Of a DNA stretch of 64,000 nt, positions 32,111 to 50,527 are shown in pieces; the first letter of the stretch is position 1; every line of letters begins with the position of its first letter. Made by a program: the position numbers and the translations under genes. The notes below the pieces were generated by a model. That model ran no database searches and had not been told where the DNA came from. It was given only the letters and a program-made list of their open reading frames with translations. Source of the DNA: Oreohelix idahoensis (lineage: Eukaryota > Mollusca > Gastropoda > Stylommatophora > Oreohelicidae); NCBI GenBank assembly GCA_024509875.1, contig JAMPIV010012445.1, forward strand, positions 124,001 through 188,000. Reading direction: 5' to 3'.

Positions 32111-33480
32111 ACAAAGAGTTGGCAATAAAATACTATTTATCAGCTATCGTTTAGTTTCCATAATGATATTCTGATGTTTGAGTAGTCGTGACAGTTGGTA
32201 AGTCGTTGGCCTTTTGACAACTTGTTTCAATTTCTATATCAATCTTTACATTTTCAGTTTAAATGTGTTTGAATTTTTGAACCTTTTTAAGCCTTATGTT
32301 GTTCACATGTAAGTTCACTTGGCCTGGTGATCTACTGATCATCATAGTTTATGTTTCTGATGCGTGATCTTCATGTTGTATCTTCCATTGGTTGAATTAA
32401 ATGCATTGTATGATTTTGAAATATTTTTTTATCTTGTCACGGGTTGCCTCCCCTTTGCTCTGCAGTGATGGTCCAGCAATGGCCAAAACCTAGATATATT
32501 TAATGTGGGTCTTCACATGTATCTACTGAGACAAAACGTCTGAAAATGCTCTTTTGTGTGATCTCTCACACCTTCAGCCCTCCTTTTTTTTCATTTTTCG
32601 CACACATCGCTTTTATTTGGCATAAATCATGCCTTTTCATTCGTTATTTTCACTATTTTGCTTTATGCTCAAGTCTCTAACACGCCACTCCTCTATGGCA
32701 GTATTTGCTACGGGAGCAATTCGTATCTTGTTGTTTACCACTCCTCAGACGTATTATCGTAACAATACCCAGTCGTCAGATCGGTCACCCGCTTATCTGT
32801 TTGAATCCGTATGACCACCTGTGGAAACGTGCCGGTCCAACGTCTGACCCCATTGGAAAGCTGTTGATCATGTTGATAAAAGTTTGCATTGTGCTACGAT
32901 GAAAGAGGACAACACTGTTTGACCAGACATCTGTCTGACCAGACATCTGTCTGGCGAGGGCACGCAGATAAAGGGGATAATTAGATAATCTGTCGGGATA
33001 GATATCTGGGCGGAAGCCATTACGCCAGAAAACATGCGGTCACAATATTGTGACAGACAGAAGTGCGCCGGAAGTTTTATGTAACGATTTTACATCACTG
33101 TTGCAAGAGGCCACTCGTGTATATTAAAATTAATATTTTCAAATACGCTTGGGATGAGTAATGATAAACTTCACCACCAAAACAGTGCTAGATAGATTTG
33201 ATTGGTTCGCCAGAAGCTATAATGAATTGATTGAACCATTCGGCGGAAACACAACTGGGATTTGAAACTCCAGACTGTGAGATATTCTATAGCAATCAGA
33301 CACAGAACAGACAGACTCCATCGCAGCGTTAACAAAGCACCTCTGAAAAAAAGCCAGAGGAAAGAGGATAGGACTTCCAATTCCACAACTATAAGTACCA
33401 GATCGAGTATTGGGCAACTTTGGAATTCACAAGTAAACCCGCCATTTTAATACAAGACTGAAAACTTGGAAATTTTATCA
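32111..33480. other. No convincing gene
   Basis: AT-rich spacer. A 16-bp unit, GACCAGACATCTGTCT, is tandemly doubled at about 32920-32952. No domain is recognised in any open frame. Confidence 0.45.
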
Positions 33481-33493
33481 CAAGGAGTCAGAG

Positions 33494-33672
33494 AGGAATT
33501 GTATCAAAAGTTTTCCTAGGCAGGATTCATAGAACAGCCGTCAGAGGAATTCACTCATATTTCCCAGACCAAGTCATAAGAGGAATTTTACAACAGTTTT
33601 CCCAGGCCAGGAATTCGCAAAACACCAGCCGTCAAAGTAATTAACTTATATTTCCAGATCTAAGTGATTCGA
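33494..33672 (+). repeat. Two-copy ~88-bp tandem duplication
   Basis: AGGAATT-x-TA-CA-AGTTTTCC begins at 33494 and again at 33581. Both copies continue through CAGCCGTCA-AG and a CTTATATTTCC-like block. They are moderately diverged. Confidence 0.7.
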
Positions 33673-33689
33673 ACAGCGTCTAACTAAAG

Positions 33690-33890
33690 GGCTGTGGGTC
33701 CATTCTAGTCTGTGCCAGGAGAAGTGTGCATTCCCAAAATTTTGAGGTAAGTGTAAACAATTTATTCACTAAGGTAAATTCTACAGGTTTCTTGTTAAGT
33801 GGTTATATATGAGGCTGGCAACCTCAACATATGAAAATAGTATATTCATGAACAACTACAGCAAGAGCTGGTGATTGGAGAGGTTACATT
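33690..33890 (+). repeat. Diverged dispersed repeat, copy 1 of 3
   Basis: GAGGCTGGCAACCTCAACATATG, ATTCATGAACAACTACAGCA and AGAGCTGGTGATTG match the reverse complement of 39835-40085, and more weakly that of 35575-35845. All three copies also share a GAGGTAAGTGTAA-like or GAGGTGAGTGTAA-like block on the same strand. No coding sequence is seen. Confidence 0.65.
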
Positions 33891-34493
33891 GGTGGATGGA
33901 AGACATCAGACTTAAGTACTGAAGTTCCTACGCCACTAGTGTGAGAGAAGAGTATCACCACCAACCGCCTACAGTAGACGAATTGAGCGAAGAAGTGCCC
34001 TCATCACCACGAAGTGACGAAAACCACGGCTGCAGGACTCATCTGGAGCTAAGTTTTATGTCACAGGCTACAGCAAAAATCAAAGACATTCTAAAGCCCA
34101 TTCTAAACATCAATGAGGAAATTTTAATTTCAATTTTCACCCAATCTTCCATATTTATTTTCCAATGTTACAGACTAATTGACTATTAAATTTGTTGTAT
34201 GTTATTTTAAACTAAACAATAATAGTTGATTCAGTTTATGTGTACGAAAGCAAACGTATGAGCCAGTTTTTCTTGATAAATACATATATATAAATATAGA
34301 GCCATTACTTATAAGACGGCATTCGTTGGATTACTCCAACTGGGGGCTTGAACGGGCCAGAACCATTGCATAAACCATTCACAAAGGGCGACGAGCCAGA
34401 TAATAAGTTAACAAATTTGCTCAGCCCTTAAGCAGCGTATGTTCTTGACTTCTGGGAATATCTTGTGAGGGCTCCCCTAAAGTAGAGGCGCCA

Positions 34494-34685
34494 TTCATCT
34501 TCTATATACATCTTTGCCAAGAGTAATCTTGCGCAAAAGATAGATACCTTGGACGACCTACTTTTAGATGCGCTTGCGTTGTAACCATTAGTAGACCACT
34601 ACTGCAAAGCAAGGGGAGGCAATCCCGTGACATCTACCTTCGCACAAGATTACTCTTGGCAGAGATGTAAATAGAAGGATGATGA
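34494..34685. repeat. Imperfect inverted repeat, ~50-bp arms
   Basis: The left arm at 34494-34548 (CATCTTTGCCAAGAGTAATC, TTGCGCAAAAGATAGAT) is the near reverse complement of the right arm at about 34634-34685 (CGCACAAGATTACTCTTGGC, AGAGATGTAAATAGAAG). About 85 bp separate them. This could be a MITE remnant or the footprint of an inverted duplication. Confidence 0.8.
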
Positions 34686-35574
34686 TGCTTCTACATTGAA
34701 GGAGTATTCGCAGGATATTCAGAAATAAAGAACAATGCTGAATGTGTCTTAGCACAGTTAACTTATTATCTGCCCGGCATCTTTTGAGAAGAGGTATTTT
34801 GTATGATTTAACTCGTTCAAGACCCCCCCCCCCCCCCAACTGATTTAATTCAGTGAAATCTTAATTTAGTAGCTCTGTTTTAAGTGTATTTAATGTGACT
34901 GAGACATACGGGTGCAGTATACTCACAAGGATTAAATCAACTATAGATTTGTATATAATCAAATAACAAATTTAATAATCAATTATATTTAACAGTGTAA
35001 AATAAATAATTCTTTTAAAAAATGTAATCATCATAGGGTGATGTTATGGATATTGAGGAAATTATCCGAAAGTTCACTTGGCAGCTGTTACGTTTGTACT
35101 TAGCTGCCAGTAAGTTTGTTGGTTTCTGCTCCAGCCGATGTTTGATTCTTTGCAGGTTATTGACTTATTCACTCTCGTCACTGGTCAAGTCTAGAGGTTG
35201 TGACGCGTTCCAAGAAATATCATGGAGTAATCACGAAGCTGGTCCATCGTCTTAAAGACCCGTCTGATGATGGTTGTCAAGCGTTGACAGCAGGCCACTT
35301 ATACCACACACTTTATTCCAGAGGTAGCACCCTCAACTGTACCACCAACGAGTATCATGAAAGAAGAGAAACAAACACATTCCTGAGTTTTTGGTTTCCT
35401 GATACACTATCATGTGTCCCCCCCCCCCCCCCCCCCACCTCTTTTTTATTCCACCATCCAATATACTTCAGAACTTTACCCTCTCTGAACATTAATACTA
35501 ATCCTAGTGAGCGGAAAATATTCTTACATTTTTATTGAATATCTTTACATTTGCACTTGTTGAAACGGTGAATA
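34686..35574. other. Spacer with two poly-C runs
   Basis: C homopolymers lie at about 34823-34838 and 35418-35437. No gene is recognised. Confidence 0.45.
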
Positions 35575-35845
35575 ATATAATAAGTATGTACATCAGTTCT
35601 ATCATCATCCACTCCCTGCTCCATATGGATCTTGGGACTACCTCTGCTTTTGGTTCTCTATGAGAAACCCGCATAAAAGTCATTAGCTCTTGCAGTGGTG
35701 GTTTATGAAACAATCATTCTATATGCTGAGGTCCTGTGACTTGGACATCCACTAGCAATTTTCACATATTAATAAATGCAAAATATAGAATTTAAAAATG
35801 TACAACTCACCCCAAAATCTCTTTTGGGTTCAGAGAAATAGTAAA
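35575..35845 (-). repeat. Diverged dispersed repeat, copy 2 of 3
   Basis: It aligns with 39835-40085 in the same orientation. Both share CACTCCCTGCTCCAT, a TTTGGTTCTCTATGAGAAACC/TTTTGGTTCTTCTGTGAGG block, GTGGTTTATGAA/GATGGTTCATGAA and an AACTCACC/ACACTCACC block. Confidence 0.65.
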
Positions 35846-38995
<3,150 letters not shown>

Positions 38996-39091
38996 CTTAC
39001 TTAGTCGTTCCCCTTCTACCGTGAGGTATAGAGGTTTGGAAGAGAGAGCGCCAGACTATCCCATCGGCTGTCTTCCTCCTGGCCTGGTTCC
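38996..39091 (-). mobile_element. TAAG-tailed LINE, last ~95 bp
   Basis: TTACTTACTTACTTAGTCGT through GGCTGTCTTCCTCCTGGCCTGGTTCC matches the 3' ends at 18345 and 47722. It is 5'-truncated after the GGTTCC block. I did not find a clear TSD. Confidence 0.88.
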
Positions 39092-39834
39092 TGGTATGAA
39101 AACACTACAGTTATATAACAATATATATTAAAATCCAGATTCACACGTATGCAGTTCGCTTTTTAATAATTAATTCAACTGTGACTTTGTCAAAATCAAC
39201 ATATACACATTTAATGATCAATTACTTTGAAAAAATTTAAAAATATGACTGATGATTATAAAAAGAAAAATAAGTTTCGTCATTGAAACTGGGTCTTAGG
39301 ACTGGAATACGGTTCTTTGGTTTTGGCCTGTTAAAAATGGGACTTGCCAAAATGTTTAAGTGCCGATGCTGCTTTTCCGTAGATTCGTCTCTGTCGTGAG
39401 GGGCACTTTTCCAGATCAGTTCAGGACGTAATCTCTCCTGGTCAAGGCAAGAATCTTCAAGTGTCGATCTCAAGCTTCAAACCACAGTCTAGTAGTACAG
39501 CACATGATCTCTCCGTGACGTACCGCAAATAGTCGGGTCGCCTCGTACTGGTACCACAAACTTTAGGAGGAATAAAGGAACAAATTCCGCTGCTAAATAT
39601 CTGCTTGCCTGATATTAATCAGGCACCTTTTCCCGCTGTCCGTCAGCCATTTGTTTTCTCAGATTTTTGACTCTCCCTGAGCGTATATCATATCACTCAG
39701 AGCATGTGATGAAAAATCACCAGTATGTCAGTTAATTTAAGGAAAATATGTGTGACTGAGCAGCTGCAGTGGCTTGTGCCTGAAGGAACATATTAAAGTT
39801 TACATATATTCACAAAATGATAATATACAACTAT
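39092..39834. other. No gene seen
   Basis: AT-rich spacer, nothing recognisable. Confidence 0.45.
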
Positions 39835-40085
39835 TCACAGGTTGATGTAATCATCACTCACTCCCTGCTCCATTCTCAGTCTGGGAATATCTTTTTTTGG
39901 TTCTTCTGTGAGGGCTACCATAAAGCAATCACCAGCGCTTGCTGTGATGGTTCATGAATGTATCTTTTTCACATGCTTAGGTTGCCAGCCTAGTATGAAA
40001 GTTTAACCCCACTAGCAAGTATAATCATTTCAAATTCACAGCATACAAAATATGTTACACTCACCTCGATAATTGAGAAATCTTA
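39835..40085 (-). repeat. Diverged dispersed repeat, copy 3 of 3
   Basis: This is the reference for copies at 33690 and 35575: CACTCACTCCCTGCTCCATT, GGTTCATGAATG, GCTTAGGTTGCCAGCCTAG and GTTACACTCACCTCG. Relatedness probably extends toward 40350 but becomes too weak to place. Confidence 0.65.
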
Positions 40086-41387
<1,302 letters not shown>

Positions 41388-41900
41388 TTTGGTTTGGTTT
41401 GGTTTGGTTTTGTGGATCATCTTCATAGCACACGGACAACTCCATCAATACTCCGATCTCCTCCCTTAGATCACACAGGGAGGATCTCAGCACAGTGCAC
41501 GAACTCCGTAGCACCAGCGAGGATCCCAATATGTGTATACAGGAATCACACATTCTGTAAATATGTTTGTGGTGGGTAGGTTTTCTAATTTCTTAATTTG
41601 CCTGGGCAGCTGCAGCATGGCCTACTCTTTACGATTTCCAACTGCTGAAGGATTGTTAACGTCCGCATCTTGCTCACAGGACCTATTTTTCGCCATTATC
41701 CGAGAAGGCTAGGCATCCGATCTCACTACCCAGGAAAAAGGGGGGGGGGGGGGGGGGTGGGGAGGGGGAGTGTGACATCATTATGAACCACAGATTCTGA
41801 TTAAAAAAATGTTCATCAAATTATATTCCCTGAACTGGGAAGCGAACCCGGTACCTTTAGAATTAGAGGCGGACACCAAACCTCTTAGCCACCCTGACCA
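41388..41900 (-). mobile_element. Near full-length tRNA-derived SINE
   Basis: Read on the minus strand, it starts with GGTCAGGGTGGCTAAGAGGT (A box). The B-box-like GGGTTCGCTTCCC follows at 41837-41849. A body shared with 27703-28010 (GTAGTGAGATCGGATGCCTAG), a 3' half shared with 31446-31655 and a tail of AACCAAACCAAACC repeats (41389-41407 on the plus strand) complete it. A G-run at about 41740-41757 interrupts the body. At ~0.5 kb it is long for a SINE. It has no ORF of its own. Confidence 0.85.
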
Positions 41901-42934
41901 CATTACATATTTTAAAAAAAACATGAACAACAACGAAATAATACTGAATTATTTTGTGTTTCTCAAGAGGTTAATTTGGCGTTCCTTTAAAATGACACAA
42001 ACAAATAAAAAATTCATTTTCTAATAAGTCTTATGCTGACTCTATATTTCCAGCGTGAGTTGGGTGAAGTGGTTAGTAATTGTTGTTGTTTAACTAGGTC
42101 TGCTGAGCTGTTCGCTCTTTTGCAGTCAATACCAAGTTGAAGAGTTCCTATTATTGTATGTATTGTAGATCTAGGCTGTTCCTGTGTCTTTTCTGCCATT
42201 CCGAAACGTGTTGAAGTCACGAGCTGCAGTCTCTCCAGCTTGACTTGTATTTAAAGGATCATCACATCTGGTCACAAGCTTGGAGTAAGAAGCGTGGGGT
42301 ATACTGTGCATTCCCCGCCATCCAAGGGGGCTCTCCACATATGCAGAGCTAAAATACTGTGCTCTGGTTCTGGGCTGTCCCAAGGAATCGTTACGCCCTA
42401 CACAGAGCCCCTTCTCAGTTCCCCCTGCCTATCTTGGGGTCATTTTGTGAGATCATTCTGCAAGCAGGCAACCAAATAAAAGCCAACGTTATGCCTGGGG
42501 CTCAAGTGACTCCTACAAACTTAGTGTGCAATGCTCGGTTCTCAACATGTTTCACCGCTGGGGAAATCCTTGGAAGTGTGTGGATGATTTCAAAAATCAA
42601 TGAGGGTGAAATTACCCTCATAGACAAAGGCTCACATCCAAATCTACATACTATTGCATCGTGCACAGCCGGTGGTCATATAAGGATGATTCCAGATATG
42701 CCTTCATGCATAAGTGGTTAGTTAAAAGACCAGCTCACAATGGAGTAGAACACATTAAGAAACTATGCGCATGAATAAAACCGAGCAACTGTCCAACGTG
42801 TGTGTGAAACAAATATCTGTGGTAAAACAGATTCTTCAGATACGACTTAACGTCGCATACACATTACGAACTTACACGTTTTTCGACTTTTAAGTTTAAG
42901 TGGATAACGTTTCATTTGTTTAATTATTGTGTTG
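41901..42934. other. No convincing gene
   Basis: A 120-codon open frame at 42359-42721 and its overlaps have no recognisable domain. The GC-richer part at 42290-42500 may be an old repeat. Confidence 0.4.
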
Positions 42935-42946
42935 TTGTCATATGAA

Positions 42947-43030
42947 CAGCCGATAGGATAGTCTGGCGCTCTCTCTTCCAAACCTCTACACCTCATGGTA
43001 GAAGGGGGAACGACTAAGTAAGTAAGTAAG
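42947..43030 (+). mobile_element. 84-bp TAAG-tailed LINE insertion with near-perfect TSD
   Basis: GCCGATAGGATAGTCTGGCG through GGAACGACTAAGTAAGTAAG is the last part of the TAAG-tailed LINE. Flanking repeats TTGTCATATGAA (42935-42946) and TTGTCGTATGAA (43031-43042) differ at one base. The element is 5'-truncated to 84 bp including tail. Confidence 0.88.
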
Positions 43031-43042
43031 TTGTCGTATGAA

Positions 43043-43560
43043 GAACTGCTTCAGTTGCCTCACTGTCTTTCACGGATTGGAGGCCCTTGGAGTATTGAGT
43101 ATATTTAGAGAGAAAGAAGAAAGACCAACGGAAAGACATAATGCAAAAAGAGAACACACATAGAATGCTAATGCATCTAATAGGAGTTAACTCCCCAATA
43201 TGCAATTGTGAGGATGAATAGACCAGTTTAAGTAGAAGAAAGGGGAAGAGAAAACTAAAAAGCACAGGAGGGGCTTTTAGTGCCAAAGAGGTCGACACTG
43301 CAAAATCTGTGTGGGGCTTGTGAATTGACACGAGGGTCGAGATTCATGACAACCAGAAGAAACCTTGATTGCACTCCAAATGTATGGTGCCGCTAAGTCC
43401 CAATGTCTGGGTGTCCCGACTTTCAATACATTCGATCAGAGGTGCCCTGAAACCTTCTCTCTTGATAAGACCCTATCATCTGTACATTGGTTACGGGACA
43501 CCAAAAGGCACTCTCCGTGAACCAGGAAGTAATTATAATTGCAAAAATAATAATAAACCT
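43043..43560. other. No gene seen
   Basis: Spacer. It contains some GC-richer sequence before the LINE piece at 43561, with no recognisable frame. Confidence 0.4.
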
Positions 43561-43822
43561 GTAGACCCAATTTCGATGGTTTGGCCATGTCCGTAGAATG
43601 GGAGAAGATCGGCTACCACGACTAATATGAAAAGCCAAGAGCTAGGGATCCAGACCTCCAGGACGACCTAGAGTTCCCTGGTAGGACAACATGAGACAAG
43701 CTCTGAAGGACCGAGGACCATATTTAAACCAAGCCAGGGGGAAGACAGCCGATAGCATAGTATAGCGCTCTCTCTGGCAATTCTCTACACCCCAAGGTAG
43801 AAAAGGAACGACTAAGTAAGTA
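43561..43822 (+). mobile_element. TAAG-tailed LINE 3' end, old copy
   Basis: Broken frames encode a match to the family C-terminus: RWFGHVRRMGEDRLP, GSRPPGRPRV, ALKDRG, KTADSIV and GRKGTTK. It ends in ACGACTAAGTAAGTA. Several stops and substitutions make it older than the copies at 47722 and 42947. Confidence 0.8.
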
Positions 43823-44739
43823 TAATAATGAAAATAATAGCTTAGAATTGAACTCGCCTCTGTACATTGGATCTGTGGACTATGAAAATTATTTGCCAGT
43901 GTTGACAGGGAATCACTCTGGACACTGATTAGGCATTTTGGAGTTTCCTGAAAATCATTAACTTAATAAATAAAACATCTGCAAACATGACATGCAGATT
44001 TTTTCATTAAAGAGCCTTATATAACCGTTTGGGATAAAAACAGTATGTTTTTGACGACAATAATAATTGATATATGAGATATGTTTGGTCTGGACTGCAC
44101 AAATTGGAGATGAATTGTATTAATTAATGAACCTTGTTATGCCATGAATTGTGATGTACCACTTAATAAATGTGTCGTTATTATGGACTCAGAAGAGGAA
44201 GGAGTTTGCTCTATTGATGACCCTCAGAGTTGGCTAACCAGTTGAGCCCGTTTGTTTGTTCATTCATATTGATTATGCACGATCGCTCGTTAATAACAAT
44301 AGGATTGATAATAGATCGATGGGGTTCGAAAGGAATAACCCGATGACACCCAAGATTATTAACTTTGAAAACAAGCGCATTAAAAGCAATGTTCAACATG
44401 ACTCAACGAAAGAAAAACAGGTGTGCGGCATGGATGCCTCTTATCACCTTTTCTCTTTTTTAACATCGACATCAGCCAAAAGAAATAGAATTCAGTGGAC
44501 TTTTACTTGTAGCATTGCTAGGTAAACAAAAGATGGTCTCGGGGAGGTGATAGATAAAAGGATGAAATAATTCGATAATCTCTTCAGAAATTCCTCTTAA
44601 TATTTGTTCAGGTTCGTAGAAGAAGAATGAAATTCTTTGTGTATGACTATAAAAGTAGTACTAACGATGGTGACTGACACATGCGAATAAAGAATGAATG
44701 CTCTGCTCAAGATCTGGGTCTTTCGTCACGCCACCTTCC
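43823..44739. other. No convincing gene
   Basis: AT-rich spacer. No domain is recognised in the short open frames. Confidence 0.4.
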
Positions 44740-46120
44740 AGAATTATTTAAGATGAAATAAATAAAGTATGTAAATGGATGACAAAATGGGGTTTTCAGC
44801 TGAATACAAATAAAACATTGGGTATGATCTTCAGTAAAGTTAGGGTTGTAAAATATAAAATTATAGACATAAATATCCAAGGGCAAAACATTAATACAGT
44901 GCAAACCACTCGATATCTAGGAATGATATTGGACCAACAGCTGAACTGGAATAAACACATAGATAAACTAGTGGAGTCTTGCAGAGGATTGACTAACTTA
45001 TTAAGATATTTGAAAGGTAATGGGTGGGGTGCAAGCACTAAGACAATGCTCACTTTTTATAAATCTTTTATTAGAGAAAAATAGATTATGGAAGTATAAT
45101 ATATGACTCTGCTGCACACAGTAACAAGATTAAATTAGACAGAATTCAGCATCAGGCTTTATGTACAATAGCAGGTGCAATCAGATCAACATCAATGGGA
45201 GCTATAGAGGTGGCTTTAGGAATTCTACCTTTAGAATTATGGAGAAAGGAGTTAAGACTAAATTACATGAACAGAGTTATGTTAGATAAGTCTCACCCAG
45301 TACATACAGCTTTTACCAGATGCCAACAAACAACTTAGGCCAATCCAATGAATACCACTAGATACCCTACAGGATGGAAGTGTATGGAGGAAATTGTCCA
45401 TCTGGGTACATTAATTACATCAATTAATAACAGTTGTGAATGCAAGCCAGTGATTCCGCTCTGTGAGATCAAGAAACCAGACACGGACTACCACCTAGCA
45501 GAAATACTTAAGAAAACAAATAATATAGAAAATATTAAAAACACAGCCAATAAATATATACAACAAATATCAAAAGACAGCATTACTGTGTACACAGATG
45601 GATCCAAGGGAGGGGATGGCAAATTGGGGATAGGAATATATATTCCAATATGGAAAATGACTAAAGAATATAGCATCACGGAAAATACATCCATTTTTAC
45701 TGCAGAGATGGTGGCAATACTAAAAGCACTAGAAATATTCTCTAATAACCCTCCCAAAAACTAACAGTTTTAACTGACTCTCTTTCAACAATTAAAGCAC
45801 TTAGAAACTTACGAGAATGTAGTAGACCTGATATAGCAGAGGAGATATTTCTGGCTACTACATACTTATATTCCAGAGGATGTTCAATCTTAATTGCTTG
45901 GATACCTTCACATGTTGGCATAGAAGGAAATGAAAGGGCATATAAAGAAGCCAAGAAAGTTAGATCTGATAAAAATCTAATAAATGTAGGGACGAGTAAA
46001 TCAGAGATTAAGAGCTTAATAAAAGATTTAATAACAGATGAATGGAAAGCAGAGTAGGATAAAAATCTGAAAGGAAGACATGCATATAAGATGTTCAAGG
46101 CTCTGTCACGAAATGGATTT
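44740..46120 (+). pseudogene. I/Jockey-type LINE, RT C-terminus and RNase H
   Basis: The first open part (44779-45084) covers the end of the RT palm and thumb: KWGFQLNTNKTLGMIF, then RYLGMILDQQLNWNKHIDKL. After frameshifts near 45085 and stops near 45336, the RNase H domain is readable at 45580-45940: ITVYTDGSKGGDGKLGIGIY, FTAEMVAILKALEIF, LTDSLSTIKALR and WIPSHVGIEGNERAYKEA. The last catalytic Asp of the G-N-E-R-A-D motif is Tyr. A frameshift lies near 45760. The family may be the same as the 3' ends at 26985 and 51491, but overlap is too short to prove it. Confidence 0.85.
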
Positions 46121-46351
46121 AAGTTCTACAGTTTGTCTGAGTGTATAGACAAGACAATAGTATGAGAAAGTCTGAAAAAATAGATTTAGATGACAGTGAA
46201 TGTGGAAAGATGAGACTCATAGCTTCGAGGGTGAGAGCCGAGATTGACTCTCCCTCGCCACTTACGACTTTGTTAAGAGCTAAAGACTCACCACCTCTGA
46301 CTACCACTAAAGGAGATCAGGTTTAGTTAATGTTCCACAGACACACTATAC

Positions 46352-46353
<2 letters not shown>

Positions 46354-46428
<75 letters not shown>
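46354..46428. repeat. (TA)n(GA)n compound microsatellite
   Basis: TA repeats run to about 46406, then GA repeats to 46428. Confidence 0.95.
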
Positions 46429-47706
46429 AACTGATCCAGTATACAGTTTATTTACACCAACATTAAATCACACAATCACAAAATAAATAAAGTGCGAGGT
46501 CGCACACCTGAAAAGAACAAACAAATTAAAATGTCAGATAATAAAAAACCAACCCTTTTCCCCCTCTTGCAACCTGTATGTGAACAAAGAAGTTAGGATT
46601 TAAACACACAGAAATTTGGTGGGGTCTCAAAGTACGAGCCCACCACTCCTAACTATCCTCTTAATAATTATTAAAACTCTAACAACACTGTCCGGCTGGA
46701 GACCTACTATCTGTCCACACCGCTTCAATGCGCTTTAGGCGATACACACGCCACTAACTAACACCTATTATTGATTATTAAACAAAAATCTAACACCACA
46801 GTCCAGCTGTAGACCTAGCTACTAGTCTACACCAAAGCTGAACGAACTTTCTAAGTTCTACACTGAAAATCTCAAGCACTGATTCACTAAAGGACTTCTT
46901 CGGTGAAACCTCAGAAGCTGTCCTCTGCTCTGACTATCTAACTTCATAAATTCTGTCTCTCCTCTCTAGTGCATTTGGAAGGAATTTTGACCCTTTCTCC
47001 TCCCACGAGTATTGTAGCTGATGACTCTGGTAATTATGACTTGACTCGGAATGTAGCTGATTCACTGCTGACGAACTTAATTCATTAGCGGCCGATTTAA
47101 CCCACTTAGGATTTAGGACCAAACAGCATTATTATGGCTGTATAAACTAAAACCAAACTCCAGACAACGCGCCTTTAGGGAATGGTATATCTAGCTGAGA
47201 GCTCTGGATTTCTTTTTATAGATGACGCCGTTCCCGCTGAAGCATGGGGCTTTACTGCAAGGGAAAAGCGATCTTCTACTGGTGCAGACGTACTTGGCGC
47301 CGGTAACCACCGCGTCACCAATTTCTGGTTCACCTCTGGCGATGCCTCGACTCTTCTACTACTGAGAATGGCCGAATATCTTGGCCCGCTGTCAGGCAAA
47401 TTTTGCACCCCTCTGTGAGTGCCGTGAAACAATGCTGTAAACAAAAAGATAACAACTAATGTACAACACTGCAAAATAATCTCATCTCTAACATATAACC
47501 ACCATAAATACATCTCTCGTCTTTCCCTCCTCACTTATGCACAGCGATAAACAATTATTTCTGCCCCAATGGTTAGCCTACCATTCACTAGCACCACTCT
47601 CTTCCCCCGCTTCAACATTGTCTGGTAAGTAAACAAACCCCCGACACAGGCTGACCTAGATCTCTTTAGTGCCGGCTGGCCCGTCAGCCGTCACAAAATT
47701 CATACA
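46429..47706. other. No convincing gene
   Basis: A diverged doublet lies at about 46690-46730 and 46798-46845 (CTGTCCGGCTGGAGACCTAC and CAGTCCAGCTGTAGACCTAG). Open frames at 47182-47418 (plus) and 47175-47534 (minus) overlap and neither has a recognisable domain. The GC-richer part at 47210-47420 may be an exon or an old element. Confidence 0.4.
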
Positions 47707-47721
47707 CTGAAGCGAAACCTT

Positions 47722-48266
47722 ACTTACTTACTTAGTCGTTCCCCTTCTACCGTGAGGTGTAGAGGTTTGGAAGAGAGAGCGCCAGACTATTCTATCGGCT
47801 GTCTTCCTCCTGGCCTGGTTCCATTCTAGTCCTCGGTCCTTCAAAGATTGTCTAATGTTGTCCTCCCAGCGGACTCTGGGTCGTCCTCGGGGTCTGGATC
47901 CTTGGCTCTTTGTTTCCCATGCTTGTCGTGGTATCCGATCTTCTCCCATTCTGCAGACATGGCCAAACCATCTTAGTTGGGACTGTTCTACTTGGGTCTG
48001 TAGGGGGTGGCATTTTAGGCCTTGACGTATCGTCTGGTTGCGTACCATGTCTCTTCTTGTTACTTCAACCACCTTCCTCAGATACCTCATTTCTGAGGTT
48101 TGGCTCTGGCTTTTATGGGTTGTAGTCATTGCCTATGACTCGCATCCATATGTCACGACTGGGACATAGGTGGAGCGGTATACAGCCATCTTCGTTTTCT
48201 TACCAACCTCTCTCTTGCTGAGGAATCCTCGATTTATGGCCTGAAAAAGTCTCCCAGCTGCTGCTT
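47722..48266 (-). mobile_element. TAAG-tailed LINE, 545-bp insertion with 15-bp TSD
   Basis: The perfect repeat CTGAAGCGAAACCTT at 47707-47721 and 48267-48281 flanks a 5'-truncated copy. The minus strand encodes AAAGRLFQAINRGFLSKREV, TSEMRYLRKVVEVTRRDMVR, SQLRWFGHVCRMGEDRIPRQ and GRPRVRWEDNIRQSLKDRGL. The frame is broken at 48130. The stop codon TAA lies in the TAAG tail itself (47728-47730), so there is essentially no 3' UTR. Similarity to 18450-18899 is very high. Confidence 0.93.
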
Positions 48267-48396
48267 CTGAAGCGAAACCTTCGCCGGTAAAATTCCTGGC
48301 CCTACTTAATTTTACAGGCTGACCCGGGACCATTCTATCGATTACAAAATTATATACACCATCTCAGTAAAAATAATTACACAACTATATTTATAT

Positions 48397-50460
<2,064 letters not shown>

Positions 50461-50466
50461 TGTGTA

Positions 50467-50468
50467 TG

Positions 50469-50522
<54 letters not shown>
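50467..50522. repeat. (TA)n right of mariner
   Basis: About 50 bp of TA repeats, the right flank of the mariner insertion, in continuation of the tract on the left. Confidence 0.95.

Positions 50523-50527
<5 letters not shown>

Noticed and set aside
42359..42721. 120-codon open frame as a gene
   Set aside because: No recognisable domain, overlapping frames on both strands, and no splice-site or homology support.
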